Positions 1 through 8,213 of a stretch of 21,400 nucleotides of DNA are shown here, piece after piece. Source of the stretch: Rhizophagus sp. LPA8_4_AMF (lineage: Eukaryota > Glomeromycota > Glomeromycetes > Glomerales > Glomeraceae). Position 1 is the stretch's first letter; every line of letters starts with the position of its first letter. Both the position numbers and the translations under genes were made by a program. The stretch spans positions 1-21,400 of the forward strand of contig JADRCO010001206.1 of the NCBI GenBank assembly GCA_021464525.1. Direction: 5' to 3'. Below the pieces are notes generated by a model. It was not told the origin of the DNA. It searched no databases and saw nothing but the letters and a program-made list of their open reading frames with translations.

Positions 1-34
1 TTCTGCAAATAAGTGTTAAAATTTATGGTATATA

Positions 35-76
35 TCATACTCTTAGTAAGGGCCGACCACCGGCCCTAGGGTATGA
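35..76. repeat. GC-rich nested hairpin
   Basis: A perfect 7-bp stem (AGGGCCG at 49-55 with CGGCCCT at 61-67, loop ACCAC) sits inside an outer 6-bp stem (TCATAC at 35-40 with GTATGA at 71-76). It is a sharp GC spike in AT-rich DNA. It could be the folded end of a terminal-inverted-repeat transposon whose other end lies outside the window; no target duplication is visible. Confidence 0.45.
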
Positions 77-689
77 CTCTAGTTTACCTATAAAGATTAA
101 TATATGTGATATTTAATCCAAATGTCGTAATGAATTAATGAAACATATTTATGCAATAACAATTCATCTAAAAAATATCAGTATGTTAAAAACGACAAAA
201 TCCGATTTGGCTGCATAGTAATGTATTGTATATTTTAGTATATTGTACTGTAAAATTTACGTTTAAGTATTTTATAAATATAAAAACAATAGGTATTGTT
301 TTCATCATTGGTAAACTCTGGAATGAGGTTGTGCTTTTATTTTCTTTTCTCTATTTTATCTGTGTAAACGTGAATATTGTTTCTAAATCAAAAAAATCTC
401 TTCTATATCACATGATCAGGAATCTTGACGTACGTCTATTGTGATTAGATTAACAATTTTAAATTTTCATTTATTAACTGTTTTTTATTTAATATCTGAC
501 ATGTGTATTTGTAACTTAATTGATTGAATTTATTTAAAATATAAATACAAAATTTATTTATTTATTTATTTAATATAGAATCAGGAATAGAAAATTTTAC
601 ATTTTAAATATTTTTAAATCAATAATTTAAAAAAATGTAACGTATAAATATATTATAATAAATTATATATGTCATGAGAGAATTATTGA
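77..689. other. AT-rich spacer, no gene seen
   Basis: No supported gene. The only open frame of note (226-444, plus) starts at TTG, is rich in Phe, Ile and Val, and matches nothing I recognise. A short TTTA run lies near 557-573. Confidence 0.6.
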
Positions 690-790
690 AGTTGTAAAGC
701 TCGCTTCGGACCTCCTGACTGTTCCACAGCCAGTTGTGATAAATTTATTCCCAGCCACATCATCCGTTCTTGTTTATTTTTTGATTTTAT
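690..790. other. GC-richer island, unidentified
   Basis: About 100 bases are clearly less AT-rich than their surroundings. Both strands stay open for about 30-50 codons: the plus strand contains the peptide VVKLASDLLTVPQPV and the minus strand contains GINLSQLAVEQSGGPKRAL. Neither is recognised and no start or splice structure is evident. It may be a scrap of an old gene or transposon. Confidence 0.25.
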
Positions 791-899
791 GGAAACGAAC
801 AAATCATATTCTTTGTTTTAATCTATATTTGTTTCAACTTTAAGTAAATCTCTTTTACCAAATCTTGTTTCAATTATATAATGATTAATTTTAGCGACT

Positions 900-1129
900 C
901 CTCATCTTAAAAGAGTTTGTTTCATTTTCAATATAATTATTTTCTTGTGAATTTCTTAATGCAAGCTTCGAAGGCTGAGGACAAAATTATTTGAAAAGAT
1001 AATTTTGCTTAAAAAAAGAAGTGAAAAATAAGAAAAGGTTCACAAAATATAGGAAAAATGTAAAGGATGTTACACATTAAAAAATTAAAACAGATTTTGA
1101 TTTTATAAAACAAATTTCTTAAGATGAGG
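900..1129. mobile_element. Possible 230-bp MITE
   Basis: The 11-mer CCTCATCTTAA at 900-910 is matched by its reverse complement at 1119-1129. The match continues inward for about 12 more bases with one indel (AAGAGTTTGTTT against GAAATTTGTTT). The size and layout fit a small non-autonomous DNA transposon. The interior has no coding capacity. No clear target-site duplication flanks it, so the call is tentative. Confidence 0.35.
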
Positions 1130-1161
1130 TATCAACCGATCAGTGCTTATCGATACTGTGC

Positions 1162-1190
1162 ATGTAGATTTAAGCCCTTGTGAAATGAGA
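1162..1190. other. Short hairpin upstream of the lectin gene
   Basis: AGCCCTTGT and ACAAGGCT can pair around a short GAAATGAG loop with one bulged C. It lies about 170 bases upstream of the LamG-MIR start codon. Its function is unknown and it may be coincidental. Confidence 0.2.
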
Positions 1191-1238
1191 CAAGGCTGAT
1201 CGTGGCTTTTACAATTTTTTTCATTATAATGATAATCG

Positions 1239-1246
1239 TATAAAAG
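1239..1246 (+). promoter_or_regulatory. Candidate TATA box
   Basis: TATAAAAG lies about 105 bases upstream of the ATG at 1352, a plausible spacing for a fungal core promoter. It was found by motif only, and AT-rich DNA yields such matches by chance, though the terminal G and the position are supportive. Confidence 0.4.
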
Positions 1247-1351
1247 TCTGGTATTTTTGATAAAGTTCAAAAATTTTCATTATAACAATAATCAAATTTA
1301 TTCATTTCTAAATATTATTTATCAATTAATACTTATATTTTTTAACCGATT

Positions 1352-2263
1352 ATGAAGAAATTCACCGTCAGAGAATGGGCAGAACTTATTTCAGATCCTA
1401 TTTCTATGAGAGAACAGGATCAACGAGTCTTTAAGCATACTGACTTGCCTATAGTAGATGATAAATTGTCAATAACATTACGACTGAAATTGTATAATCA
1501 TAGTTCTTGTTGGGCTACGGTTTTTCATAAAGGTAGAGTTAACTATACTTTTTATGAGTATTTAAGCACGATTTGAATTATTATGATTGATGCTTTCTCC
1601 GGTCACAAATAATGCACTTAGGTACTGAACAATTAGTCAATACTCCCAGCCTCTGCTTGTCAAAAGATAAATCCACATTACATCCTCGATTCTCAGGCGA
1701 CTGGAATTATAATGTGGGAATTAGTTCGCTTGGCGATGGACTTACATTAAAACGATGGTACCATATTACATATACGATTTCTGATCCAGAAAAAAGATTA
1801 GATATATATATAGATGGTGAATGGGAAGGGTGCTACGGCATCCAACATGTTAAAACGCAAAAAATTGTCTTCAATGATGGACCATTTCATATTGGATGTT
1901 CTTGCAGCTGGAAAGGATTTAATGGTGAAATTAGGTATAATTTAAGATAGTATTAATGAAGTTAATAATGAAGTTAATACAAAAATATTGAATGATAATT
2001 TTACACATAGTAATGTCCGTTATTTTAACTGGCGCTTATCTCCTGAAGAAGTGATAGAAGATTTTTTTGTAAGATAATTTTGTAATTTCATATAATTATT
2101 TTTACAACTATTTAGTAATTTTTTTTTTTTATCTTTATAAAAAGAATGGCAGACCTTAGAAAATCCAATTGTATATGGATCCAAAATCACTCTTATACAT
2201 GTATCTACTGGAAAATACTTATCTACAAGTGGAGTCAGATATGATTTAAGTTACCAAAATTAG
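1352..2263 (+). CDS. LamG-like (ConA-like) lectin protein with truncated MIR domain, 4 exons
   Basis: Exons at 1352-1532, 1622-1934, 2011-2068 and 2153-2263 join in frame to 220 residues. Residues 1 to about 184 read as a LamG/ConA-like jelly-roll: WATVFHKG, then LKRWYHITYTISDPEKRLD, YIDGEWEG, FHIGCSCSWKGFNGEI and the strand-plus-tail VRYFNWRLSPEEVIEDFF. Exon 4 opens a MIR-like repeat (VYGSKITLIHVSTGKYLST). Each junction restores family-like sequence across the break, which supports the splicing. No signal peptide or membrane segment is seen. The lectin fold suggests carbohydrate or protein binding, but no ligand can be named. The MIR part stops after about 36 residues, far short of a whole domain, so the gene is probably 3'-truncated or decaying. 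An unseen upstream exon cannot be excluded. A TATAAAAG lies upstream. Confidence 0.72.
1533..1621 (+). other. Intron 1 of the LamG-MIR gene
   Basis: 89 bp, GTAGAG to CACTTAG. Joining CATAAAG to GTACTGAAC gives the in-frame HKGTEQLVNT; without removal a stop occurs at 1574-1576. The ATG at 1612 is inside the intron and should not be used as a start. Confidence 0.7.
1935..2010 (+). other. Intron 2 of the LamG-MIR gene
   Basis: 76 bp, GTATAA to CACATAG. Splicing joins GGTGAAATTAG to TAATGTCCG and yields GEISNVRYFNWRL, the expected terminal strand of the fold. Unspliced, the frame stops at 1948-1950. Confidence 0.75.
2069..2152 (+). other. Intron 3 of the LamG-MIR gene
   Basis: 84 bp with a strong GTAAGA donor, a T-rich tract and a GGCAG acceptor. 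It is phase 0 and joins EDFF to TLENPIVYG. A nearer AAAAG acceptor would put the MIR-like sequence out of frame, so the CAG at 2150-2152 is preferred. Confidence 0.6.
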
Positions 2264-3039
2264 ATTAGGTTAATATGTTGCGACTTCATCACCACCAATA
2301 TTTATGTTTACTAGTATATACAATAAATAATATTGTATAGTTACTTTTAAAAACTAATAAGAATAATTTGTAACTTAATGTTAGATAGGCTAAGAGAAAA
2401 TAAAATGATACTTTATTGGTCATATTAAATCTATTTTATCAAAATTCTATATCACATTACAATAGATGAAAGTATGTTTATTATTTTATTTAAAATGTTT
2501 TATTGTAAAACTAAATTTTTATAATGCAAATTAAATGACAAGTCCAAAATGGTTACCATAATTATAAATGTAAATTAAGAAAGAAAATTTTCAAATACTA
2601 AATTCTTATTCACAAATTTTAATTACAAATGTTGCTGTGATCAATAGAATGAATTATCATAAACTACGTTATATATAGTTATAAAGTATTTTTTTTTTTT
2701 TTATGATTGGTAAATTGTTTTTTATATATATTTTTATTATTCTATATGAATTGAATTCTCTTAGAAAATTGGGGATAATATTAAAAAATGATCAGCAGTA
2801 GATCAGGTGTTTTACGATCAATTTAAAAAATTAAAATTCTTAAATGGTTTGAATAATTTAAAAAAAGGTACAACAAAATAACATTTTTTTTTATTAATTT
2901 GATAAATTTTTTGAAAATTGGATCTTTTTTTTTTTATTAAAGGTGCTATAATTTTCTGAAGGATTTTTTTTTTTTTGTCAGAAATTAAACTAAAAATTAT
3001 CAATGACTAGGAATTTTTTTTTTTTGAATTAAACATCTA
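2264..3039. other. AT-rich spacer with poly-T tracts
   Basis: No gene seen. Several runs of ten or more T (near 2689-2701 and 2925-2936, plus one at 2967-2976) dominate. A minus-strand frame at 2818-3003 is Lys/Phe/Ile low complexity that simply mirrors these tracts. Remnants of the lost MIR portion were looked for here but not found. Confidence 0.6.
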
Positions 3040-3041
3040 TA

Positions 3042-3099
3042 CAGTGGTGGTTAAATGTATTGCATCGCCAGAAAGAAAAATGTAAAATTCTGATCATTT
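3042..3099 (+). repeat. Left terminal inverted repeat of the Tc1 element
   Basis: Begins CAGTGG directly after TA and runs about 58 bases in register with the complement of 4800-4857. Most differences are transitions, as expected of an old copy. Confidence 0.85.
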
Positions 3100-3114
3100 G
3101 TGATACAGTAGTTA

Positions 3115-3289
3115 GCCTATACTAATTTTCGCCCAGGTTCCTGATGTGGAATTAACTCGGATTCCATGTAATGATGGCAGAACTGAATGATTACAAATGA
3201 TTACAAATCAAAAAATTCCAGATGTTGATCAATCAGACCCAGTTTACCAGCTGGAATCAATGGAACTAGGGGCAAAAATTAGTGTAACC
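3115..3289. mobile_element. 175-bp MITE nested in the Tc1 element
   Basis: A perfect 9-bp direct repeat CAGTAGTTA flanks it (3106-3114 and 3290-3298). The ends are inverted: GCCTATACTAATTTTCGCCC on the left against GGTTACACTAATTTTTGCCC on the reversed right. Inside, GATTACAAAT occurs twice in tandem (near 3189-3208). There is no coding capacity. A 9-bp duplication is compatible with Mutator-like or Merlin-like mobilisation; the family is not settled. Because it interrupts the Tc1 left arm, it inserted later. Confidence 0.8.
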
Positions 3290-3516
3290 CAGTAGTTATT
3301 AGTGACGGAAGATCATTTTTTTGATTTATTAATGATGAACTTATAAAATTATAAAAAAATACTTTATACAATAATAAAATAAAGGTCAAGAAATTTTGTA
3401 TTATTAGCAAAACATGTGATGCATTTCTTTTGACCGCTATTAACAAATTTTATAGTATATAATAAAGATTACAAAAAAAGACCCATATACCCAATCTAAT
3501 TTGACAAATTACAAAT

Positions 3517-4523
3517 TCACCATCTTGTATAACTCCCATTAGCTTTAATTACATCATTTATACGAGCTGGCATGGTGTCAACTAACTTCTTACACACATC
3601 TCCCCCCAATTTGACCCAGATTTTTTGTATTGCATCCCATACATCATCCTGTGTCCTAACAGGTATTTTTAAACATCTCAAACGACCATCCATCTCATTC
3701 CAAAGATGTTCAATAGGATTTAAATCTGGTGTTTGTGCTGGTCAATCAAGTACTCTAATATCATTATCTTCAAACCACTGCTTGGTGAGACATGCAGTAT
3801 GCTTGGGTCATTATCTTGCTGAAAGATAACATTATTTTTATCCATCTCATGCCACTCAATGGTTCCTAGTAAGTCTTCTTCCAATATTTGACAATATAAA
3901 TCACCATCCATATGATCATAAATTCGGCATATGTTACCAACACCACCAGATGTGAAGCATTCCCATATTATAATACTAGCCATCCAAATTTTACTGTTGG
4001 TTTGATATGGTGATCTCTTAATGGTTCTCCTGGCTTTCTCCAACAATATTCTCTACCATCTGAACCATAAATCATGAATTTTGATTCATCAGACCAGATG
4101 ACTTTATTCCAATCTTCAGATGTCCAGGATTGATACTTTTGTGCAAATTTCATATGAAAAATTATGTGTGTTTTCTTAAGATAAGGCTTTTTATGCTTGA
4201 CTCTTGCATTCTGATGTAAGGTCCCCTTCACTGTACTTTCACTAACTCCTACTTCAGTTTTTAATTTTTTTTAATAGCTACTGCATTGGTACATTCCCCT
4301 GCTGTAATATACCACAAAACATTTCACTCATTTCAGCCTGTTAAGAGTCTTGGACATCCAGAATTAGGTTTATCTTTAAAGGTTCCAGTGGCATCTTTAT
4401 GCTGTTTGATTCTTATAATAGTTGATTGGGAAACCTTTTCTTTATCTGCTACATACTAGGAAGGATAACCCTCTTCAAGAAGAGCACAAATCCTAGACCT
4501 TTTTTGATAGATAAATAAACCAT
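3517..4523 (-). pseudogene. Tc1-like transposase, DD34E, degenerate
   Basis: Read on the minus strand, the pieces give in order: a helix-turn-helix region (ICALLEEGYPS, VSQSTIIRIKQ, then KDKPNSGCPRLL in place of the usual GRPR-like hook), WTSEDWNKVIWSDESKF with the first catalytic Asp, FTSGGVG, IFQQDNDP with the second Asp, and PAQTPDLNPIEHLWNEMD with the Glu. From the Asp of DNDP to that Glu there are 34 intervening residues, the Tc1 DD34E spacing. The C-terminus ends SYTRW before a stop at 3517-3519. Breaks include several stops in the N-terminal third, a frameshift near the FGG motif, a one-base loss just after NDP (KHTA follows in another frame), and a TGG-to-TGA change before PAQTP. Encoded enzymes cut and paste at TA; this copy cannot. 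Confidence 0.88.
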
Positions 4524-4799
4524 AGTTAGTTTATAAAATTAAAAAAGGAAAGAATATACAACAAGGCACCTTTATATTTTTATTGTTGTTTTGAAGCATG
4601 AAAAAAATTGTTTATTAATGATGAAGTTTATTTTAGTAAATGGTCAAAAGAAAAGGGTTGTGTGTTTTAGTTATTTTTACATATGGAGAGTGGATTTTTA
4701 AGTCAATTGAAAAAAAAATGGACAAGATTGATAAAAAAGGTATGCTGAATTTATTAAATTATTAAATTAGAATTTGTACCTCCATGACCACTGAGTTAT

Positions 4800-4857
4800 G
4801 AAAGATCACTATTTTATATTTTTCATTTTGGTGATGCAATACTTTTGACTGCCACTG
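4800..4857 (-). repeat. Right terminal inverted repeat of the Tc1 element
   Basis: Ends GCCACTG before TA. GGTGATGCAATAC at 4830-4842 is the counterpart of GTATTGCATCGCC in the left end. Confidence 0.85.
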
Positions 4858-4859
4858 TA

Positions 4860-5306
4860 TATTATATAAAAAAATTTGTGTGTAACCACTACATTGGATT
4901 AGACTGTATAAAATTTTCTCATATTCATTTTCAATTCTTAAAGATTTATTAGTAACTTATACTTTTTCTAAGAGCAGTGATATGTGAATTGTTGGTTCTT
5001 ACAGAATTGAATTACATTATTATTTTAGAACTGTATTTATAGCATTTTATTATTCTTCTGTTATATTATGTATTAAATTAATGAAGTCTGTATATCTCTT
5101 GTTATAATTATTTACTAATGATAATTTTGGCTATAATGATAAATATTAAAACTCTAAGAGTGCAACTCTAGAAAAAATATTTAAACTCTATAAGTGCAAT
5201 TTCAAGAAAAAACATTTTTTATTATGAAGAGCTTGGAGGGCTTGGAATGAGAAATTTTTTTGAAATAAGAATGTTTGTATGTATAAATATAATGCATTTT
5301 GAATTC
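4860..5306. other. AT-rich spacer
   Basis: No gene seen apart from a short tandem repeat listed separately. Confidence 0.55.
5146..5215. repeat. Two 35-bp direct tandem units
   Basis: Units 5146-5180 and 5181-5215 share TTAAA, AGTGCAA and AGAAAAAA in register, with scattered substitutions and a small shift. A simple local duplication; no function apparent. Confidence 0.5.
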
Positions 5307-5625
5307 TCAGAAAAGGTGAAAGGAAGGTTGATAAGAAATCAGAAAGGACCAGTAATAGTGCCAGATATAGGTCGTGTAGGCAGTAGAGGACAAAATAACC
5401 ACCATAGCTTTATTATTATATAACTCATAATCAAATATATTGGTAATAAGGCTTTCAATAGCTTCATCATCCTGTTTAGCTGCTTCTGCATTTTTGATGG
5501 TGTTAGATAATAAGATTTTCAGTAAATTATTAATTTTTCTGCAAGTAATGCATATCCTCTAATAAAATTCTATGATCTTTGGTAAAAGTAATATTTACAA
5601 ATTTATAATCCAAATTATTGGATTG
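5307..5625 (-). pseudogene. Unidentified protein-coding relic
   Basis: Minus-strand reading gives NNLDYKFVNITFTKDHR followed by ILLEDMHYLQKN, then a frameshift near 5535 into LLKILLSNTIKNAEAAKQ and DDEAIESLITNIFDYELYNN, ending at a stop at 5307-5309. The balanced amino-acid use and charged helix-like stretch look like real former coding sequence rather than random AT-rich frames. No family is recognised. No ATG opens the first frame. An overlapping plus-strand frame at 5292-5423 (43 codons) is less convincing. Confidence 0.4.
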
Positions 5626-6228
5626 CTAAGATTTAACTAACTATGTAGCAGATTCATAGGAGATTGTAAAAATTTCTATTCAAATATTCTGGTATACCTA
5701 TATTATATCTATATATTTACTGCAAAAAGTACATGGCTTGTCAATCTATTAAGCACCTGTTTGCAATATAATTAATACTTACTTTTTATAGTATAATGTA
5801 ACTGATGTAACCATTACAATTGTTGCTGAATGAAGGGGAAACTTCTGAAGAATTTATTCAAATAAAAAAAAGAATGATGGCTGTGTAAAATTTCCATTAA
5901 AAAAAAATTCTAGGCTTAGATTTGTTTAATTGTACTCACATAAAGCCACAAGTACTATGCTAACTGTAATGATTTATATACACACAATATCAATTCTAAC
6001 TTGTAATTAATTTTAATAATAATCTCTAACTAAAATAAAACTCACATTGAACTGAATGTTCTTCTTATATTAAAAGCATAATAAGCATTTCTTTATGTAC
6101 TACAACTCCTTATATCATTCATTGTATTAATAATATGATCATCATAATATTCTTTTTGAAGTGGCTTATTATTCTGTGTAAAAGAAAAAATAAACAATAA
6201 GCCTGTGAAGCAATATTATCTAAGCTTT
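5626..6228. other. AT-rich spacer
   Basis: Nothing supported in this stretch; frames are short and stop-rich on both strands. Confidence 0.55.
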
Positions 6229-6243
6229 ATTAAGTTAGTAAGT
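6229..6243. repeat. Left target-site duplication of retro-insertion
   Basis: ATTAAGTTAGTAAGT, identical over 15 bases to 6732-6746. Confidence 0.75.
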
Positions 6244-6731
6244 TTATTCATGAAAAATGAGAAGAAGAAAAAGAGATGAAAGAAAAGAAAAAAGAAAAAG
6301 AAAAAGTGGGGACAGTTAATACTTTGAACATGAAAATTACCAAAAGAATGGAATGAAAAGATAAGATGTTCTTGGACAAAAAGAAGGTAACAAACGTTCA
6401 AATAGAGAGAATGATAGAGAAGATTGGGAAAAATTTCAGAGGGTAATCAAGAATAGCCATAGCCAAAATAAAAAATAATGTTGTTTCAATATATAAATAG
6501 GTTTATAGAAAATTTAGTACGTCAGAAAAAATTTTAAAATAACAATATAACTCTTGGTATGTATAGATTGTTGTCTATTGCTTCATAGGAAATAATGAAG
6601 GGGTGGTAAAGAAGGAGAAGGTAGAATAAGTTTTTATTTATTTTACTTTCTAATTCGATGTATATTTATTTGATCTTATGTCCTTTATCATTTTGTCAAT
6701 AAAATATTCGTTTACCATTAAAAAAAAAGAA
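6244..6731 (+). mobile_element. Probable retrotransposed cDNA (processed pseudogene or SINE-like), 488 bp
   Basis: Three independent marks of target-primed reverse transcription coincide. An exact 15-bp direct repeat flanks the segment. It ends in an A-tract (A9-G-AA, 6720-6731) abutting the right repeat. An AATAAA polyadenylation signal (6698-6703) lies 16 bases before the tract. The body holds decayed coding-like stretches on the plus strand: a basic run (RRRKRDERKEKRKRKSGDS) near 6259-6320 and GNKRSNRENDREDWEKFQRV near 6385-6445, then an AT-rich tail like a 3' untranslated region. The source gene is not recognised. It may be 5'-truncated, as is usual for such insertions. Confidence 0.7.
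6278..6306 (+). repeat. 29-nt uninterrupted polypurine tract
   Basis: An A/G-only, nearly mirror-symmetric run; another 18-nt purine run (6259-6276) precedes it, separated by a single T. It reads as Lys/Arg/Glu codons inside the retro-insertion, so its purine bias is probably coding in origin. Confidence 0.6.
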
Positions 6732-6746
6732 ATTAAGTTAGTAAGT
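6732..6746. repeat. Right target-site duplication of retro-insertion
   Basis: ATTAAGTTAGTAAGT directly follows the A-tract; identical to 6229-6243. Confidence 0.75.
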
Positions 6747-7378
6747 AACTGGTCAACGTCCAACATTATCATTCTTTAATTTACAATTATACATAAATTC
6801 ATTTTATTAAATAGACCTTATTTAATTTGTGGTAACAATAATTTGTATTATCTGTAATATGATATCATAAAATATCAGAGATTTTGTATCCTACATTCTT
6901 TTCACGTTAAATAAATATCAAAAAAATTTTAAATGAAGCAGGATGAAAAAAACCATTATATATACAGAACTATTAACAATAATATGTATTAATAAAATTA
7001 GAATGCATTATTTCAATAAAAATCTAATCAAAAAAAAAATTGATTTTAATGTTTATTTTTTCAGTTACCCAAATTTTTTTTAAAATTTTTTAAAAAGTAT
7101 TTTTCAGTTTTTTTGTTTTTTATAGGCTTTATTTATTTATTTTTTATTCATTTTCTCTATTCTCCTTTTAAATTTTTAAATATTTATATTTTACATTCTC
7201 TTGCGCCACAATTTCACAAAGAAATTTCAAAATTAAATGATCCATTCTCCTTTTTATAAATTTAATTGGCTAAAATATTCGATTGGCCATTAGTGAAAAA
7301 TGTGAGCAATTTTTAAGATTGATTTATTATTGCAATTTACCTGCATATTTGTTGCATTTATGCATTATATTTAAACTC
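6747..7378. other. AT-rich spacer
   Basis: No gene or repeat supported; long A and T runs around 7025-7150. Confidence 0.55.
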
Positions 7379-7386
7379 ATCAGAAG

Positions 7387-7888
7387 TAGGGATGGCAATG
7401 ATTGGTCATAGTCGGTCATAACTGGTCAAGAACCTTTGACCGACTGACCATTCTTGATCAACTACTATGGCTGACCATTTGACCGACCACTTGACCAACC
7501 ATTTGACCGACCCTTATCAAAATAATTAAAAAAAAAGTTGTGAAATTTTTTTTAATTAAACCACTTAAAAAAAATGTTCGCAACATTTTTATAAAAAAAA
7601 GTTGCGAAACTGTTTTTTATTAAATATTTCATAAAAAGAAACGTTTTGCAAACATTTTTAATCAGTTTAACAAAAAAACGTGAAAACATTTTTTATTAAT
7701 AATTTCAAAAAAAATGTTTTCACACTTTTTTTAATAAAAAAGTTGCGAAATGGTTGGTTAAAGGATCGGTCAGACCAGTCGGTCAAACCATCAGTCAAAC
7801 AGTCAGTCAGAAGCCTTTGACTGACCGGTATCAGTCACGGTCATGCCCGATCATAACCAGTTAATGACTGTGACCGTTGCCATCCCTA
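7387..7888. mobile_element. hAT-type MITE, 502 bp
   Basis: The termini are TAGGGATGGCAA and TTGCCATCCCTA, a perfect 12-bp inverted pair of a style common in hAT elements. They are flanked by an exact 8-bp direct repeat ATCAGAAG (7379-7386 and 7889-7896), the hAT duplication length. The subterminal 120 bases on each side carry many GGTCA/TGACC pentamers, often as TTGACCGACC. The AT-rich centre repeats GTTGCGAAA-like motifs in both orientations and can fold back. No coding capacity: a non-autonomous element that would need a hAT transposase supplied elsewhere. Confidence 0.9.
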
Positions 7889-7896
7889 ATCAGAAG

Positions 7897-8040
7897 TATT
7901 ATACTCAGAAAAATGATCTGCCCATCGAAGTTTTTGGATGGTTTATTTAAGATTTCTCATACATCAAATTGTCCATCAATTTTCTGATGCAAATCTTTCT
8001 CTTGAAGTTCTTTAGTACGTAGATAATTATAAAGAATAAG
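7897..8040 (-). pseudogene. Weak coding relic next to the hAT MITE
   Basis: Minus-strand reading gives LRTKELQEKDLHQKIDGQF, a stop, then EILNKPSKNFDGQIIF in the same frame. The hydrophilic character suggests a former exon, and the MITE target site sits at its downstream edge. No family is recognised; the span is short enough that chance remains possible. Confidence 0.22.
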
Positions 8041-8213
8041 AAGTAAATAATATTGCTATATTTATTATTATTATTTATGTGATTTAATTAATGATGTTTT
8101 ATTATAAATTCAAAGCAGAAAAAGTAATAAATAATTAAAAAATTAAATACAAATTCTTTGTGTATTTTTAATAATATAAAAATGTAATTATGATTAAACT
8201 ATTTACTCTAAAT
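8041..8213. other. AT-rich 3' flank of the F-box pseudogene
   Basis: No gene. TTACTCTAAATTTAATA just before the pseudogene stop resembles the flank of the intact paralog at 10377-10393. Confidence 0.5.

Larger units (their letters stand above)
3042..4857. mobile_element. Tc1/mariner-family DNA transposon, decayed
   Basis: The inverted ends match over about 58 bases at roughly 80% identity. The left end starts CAGTGGTGGTTAAATG at 3042; the right end, reversed, starts CAGTGGCAGTCAAAAG from 4857. Both continue through GTATTGCATC. TA dinucleotides flank both ends (3040-3041, 4858-4859), the Tc1/mariner target duplication. Total length is 1816 bp, or about 1632 bp without a nested MITE and its extra target copy, a normal Tc1 size. 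The transposase on the minus strand is broken, so the copy is non-autonomous. Confidence 0.9.

Noticed and set aside
226-444. 72-codon plus-strand frame
   Set aside because: It begins at TTG, is hydrophobic low-complexity AT-driven sequence, and shows no family features or splice context.
1612-1950. Separate 112-residue gene starting at 1612
   Set aside because: The ATG lies inside intron 1. The sequence is exon 2 of the LamG-MIR gene and continues into exon 3.
2818-3003. 61-codon minus-strand frame
   Set aside because: Lys/Phe/Ile runs produced by poly-T tracts; no protein-like pattern.
3572-3829. 85-codon plus-strand frame
   Set aside because: Antisense shadow of the C-terminal part of the Tc1 transposase.
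6216-6401. 61-codon minus-strand frame rich in Phe
   Set aside because: Complement of the polypurine tract in the retro-insertion; starts outside the insertion and is not protein-like.
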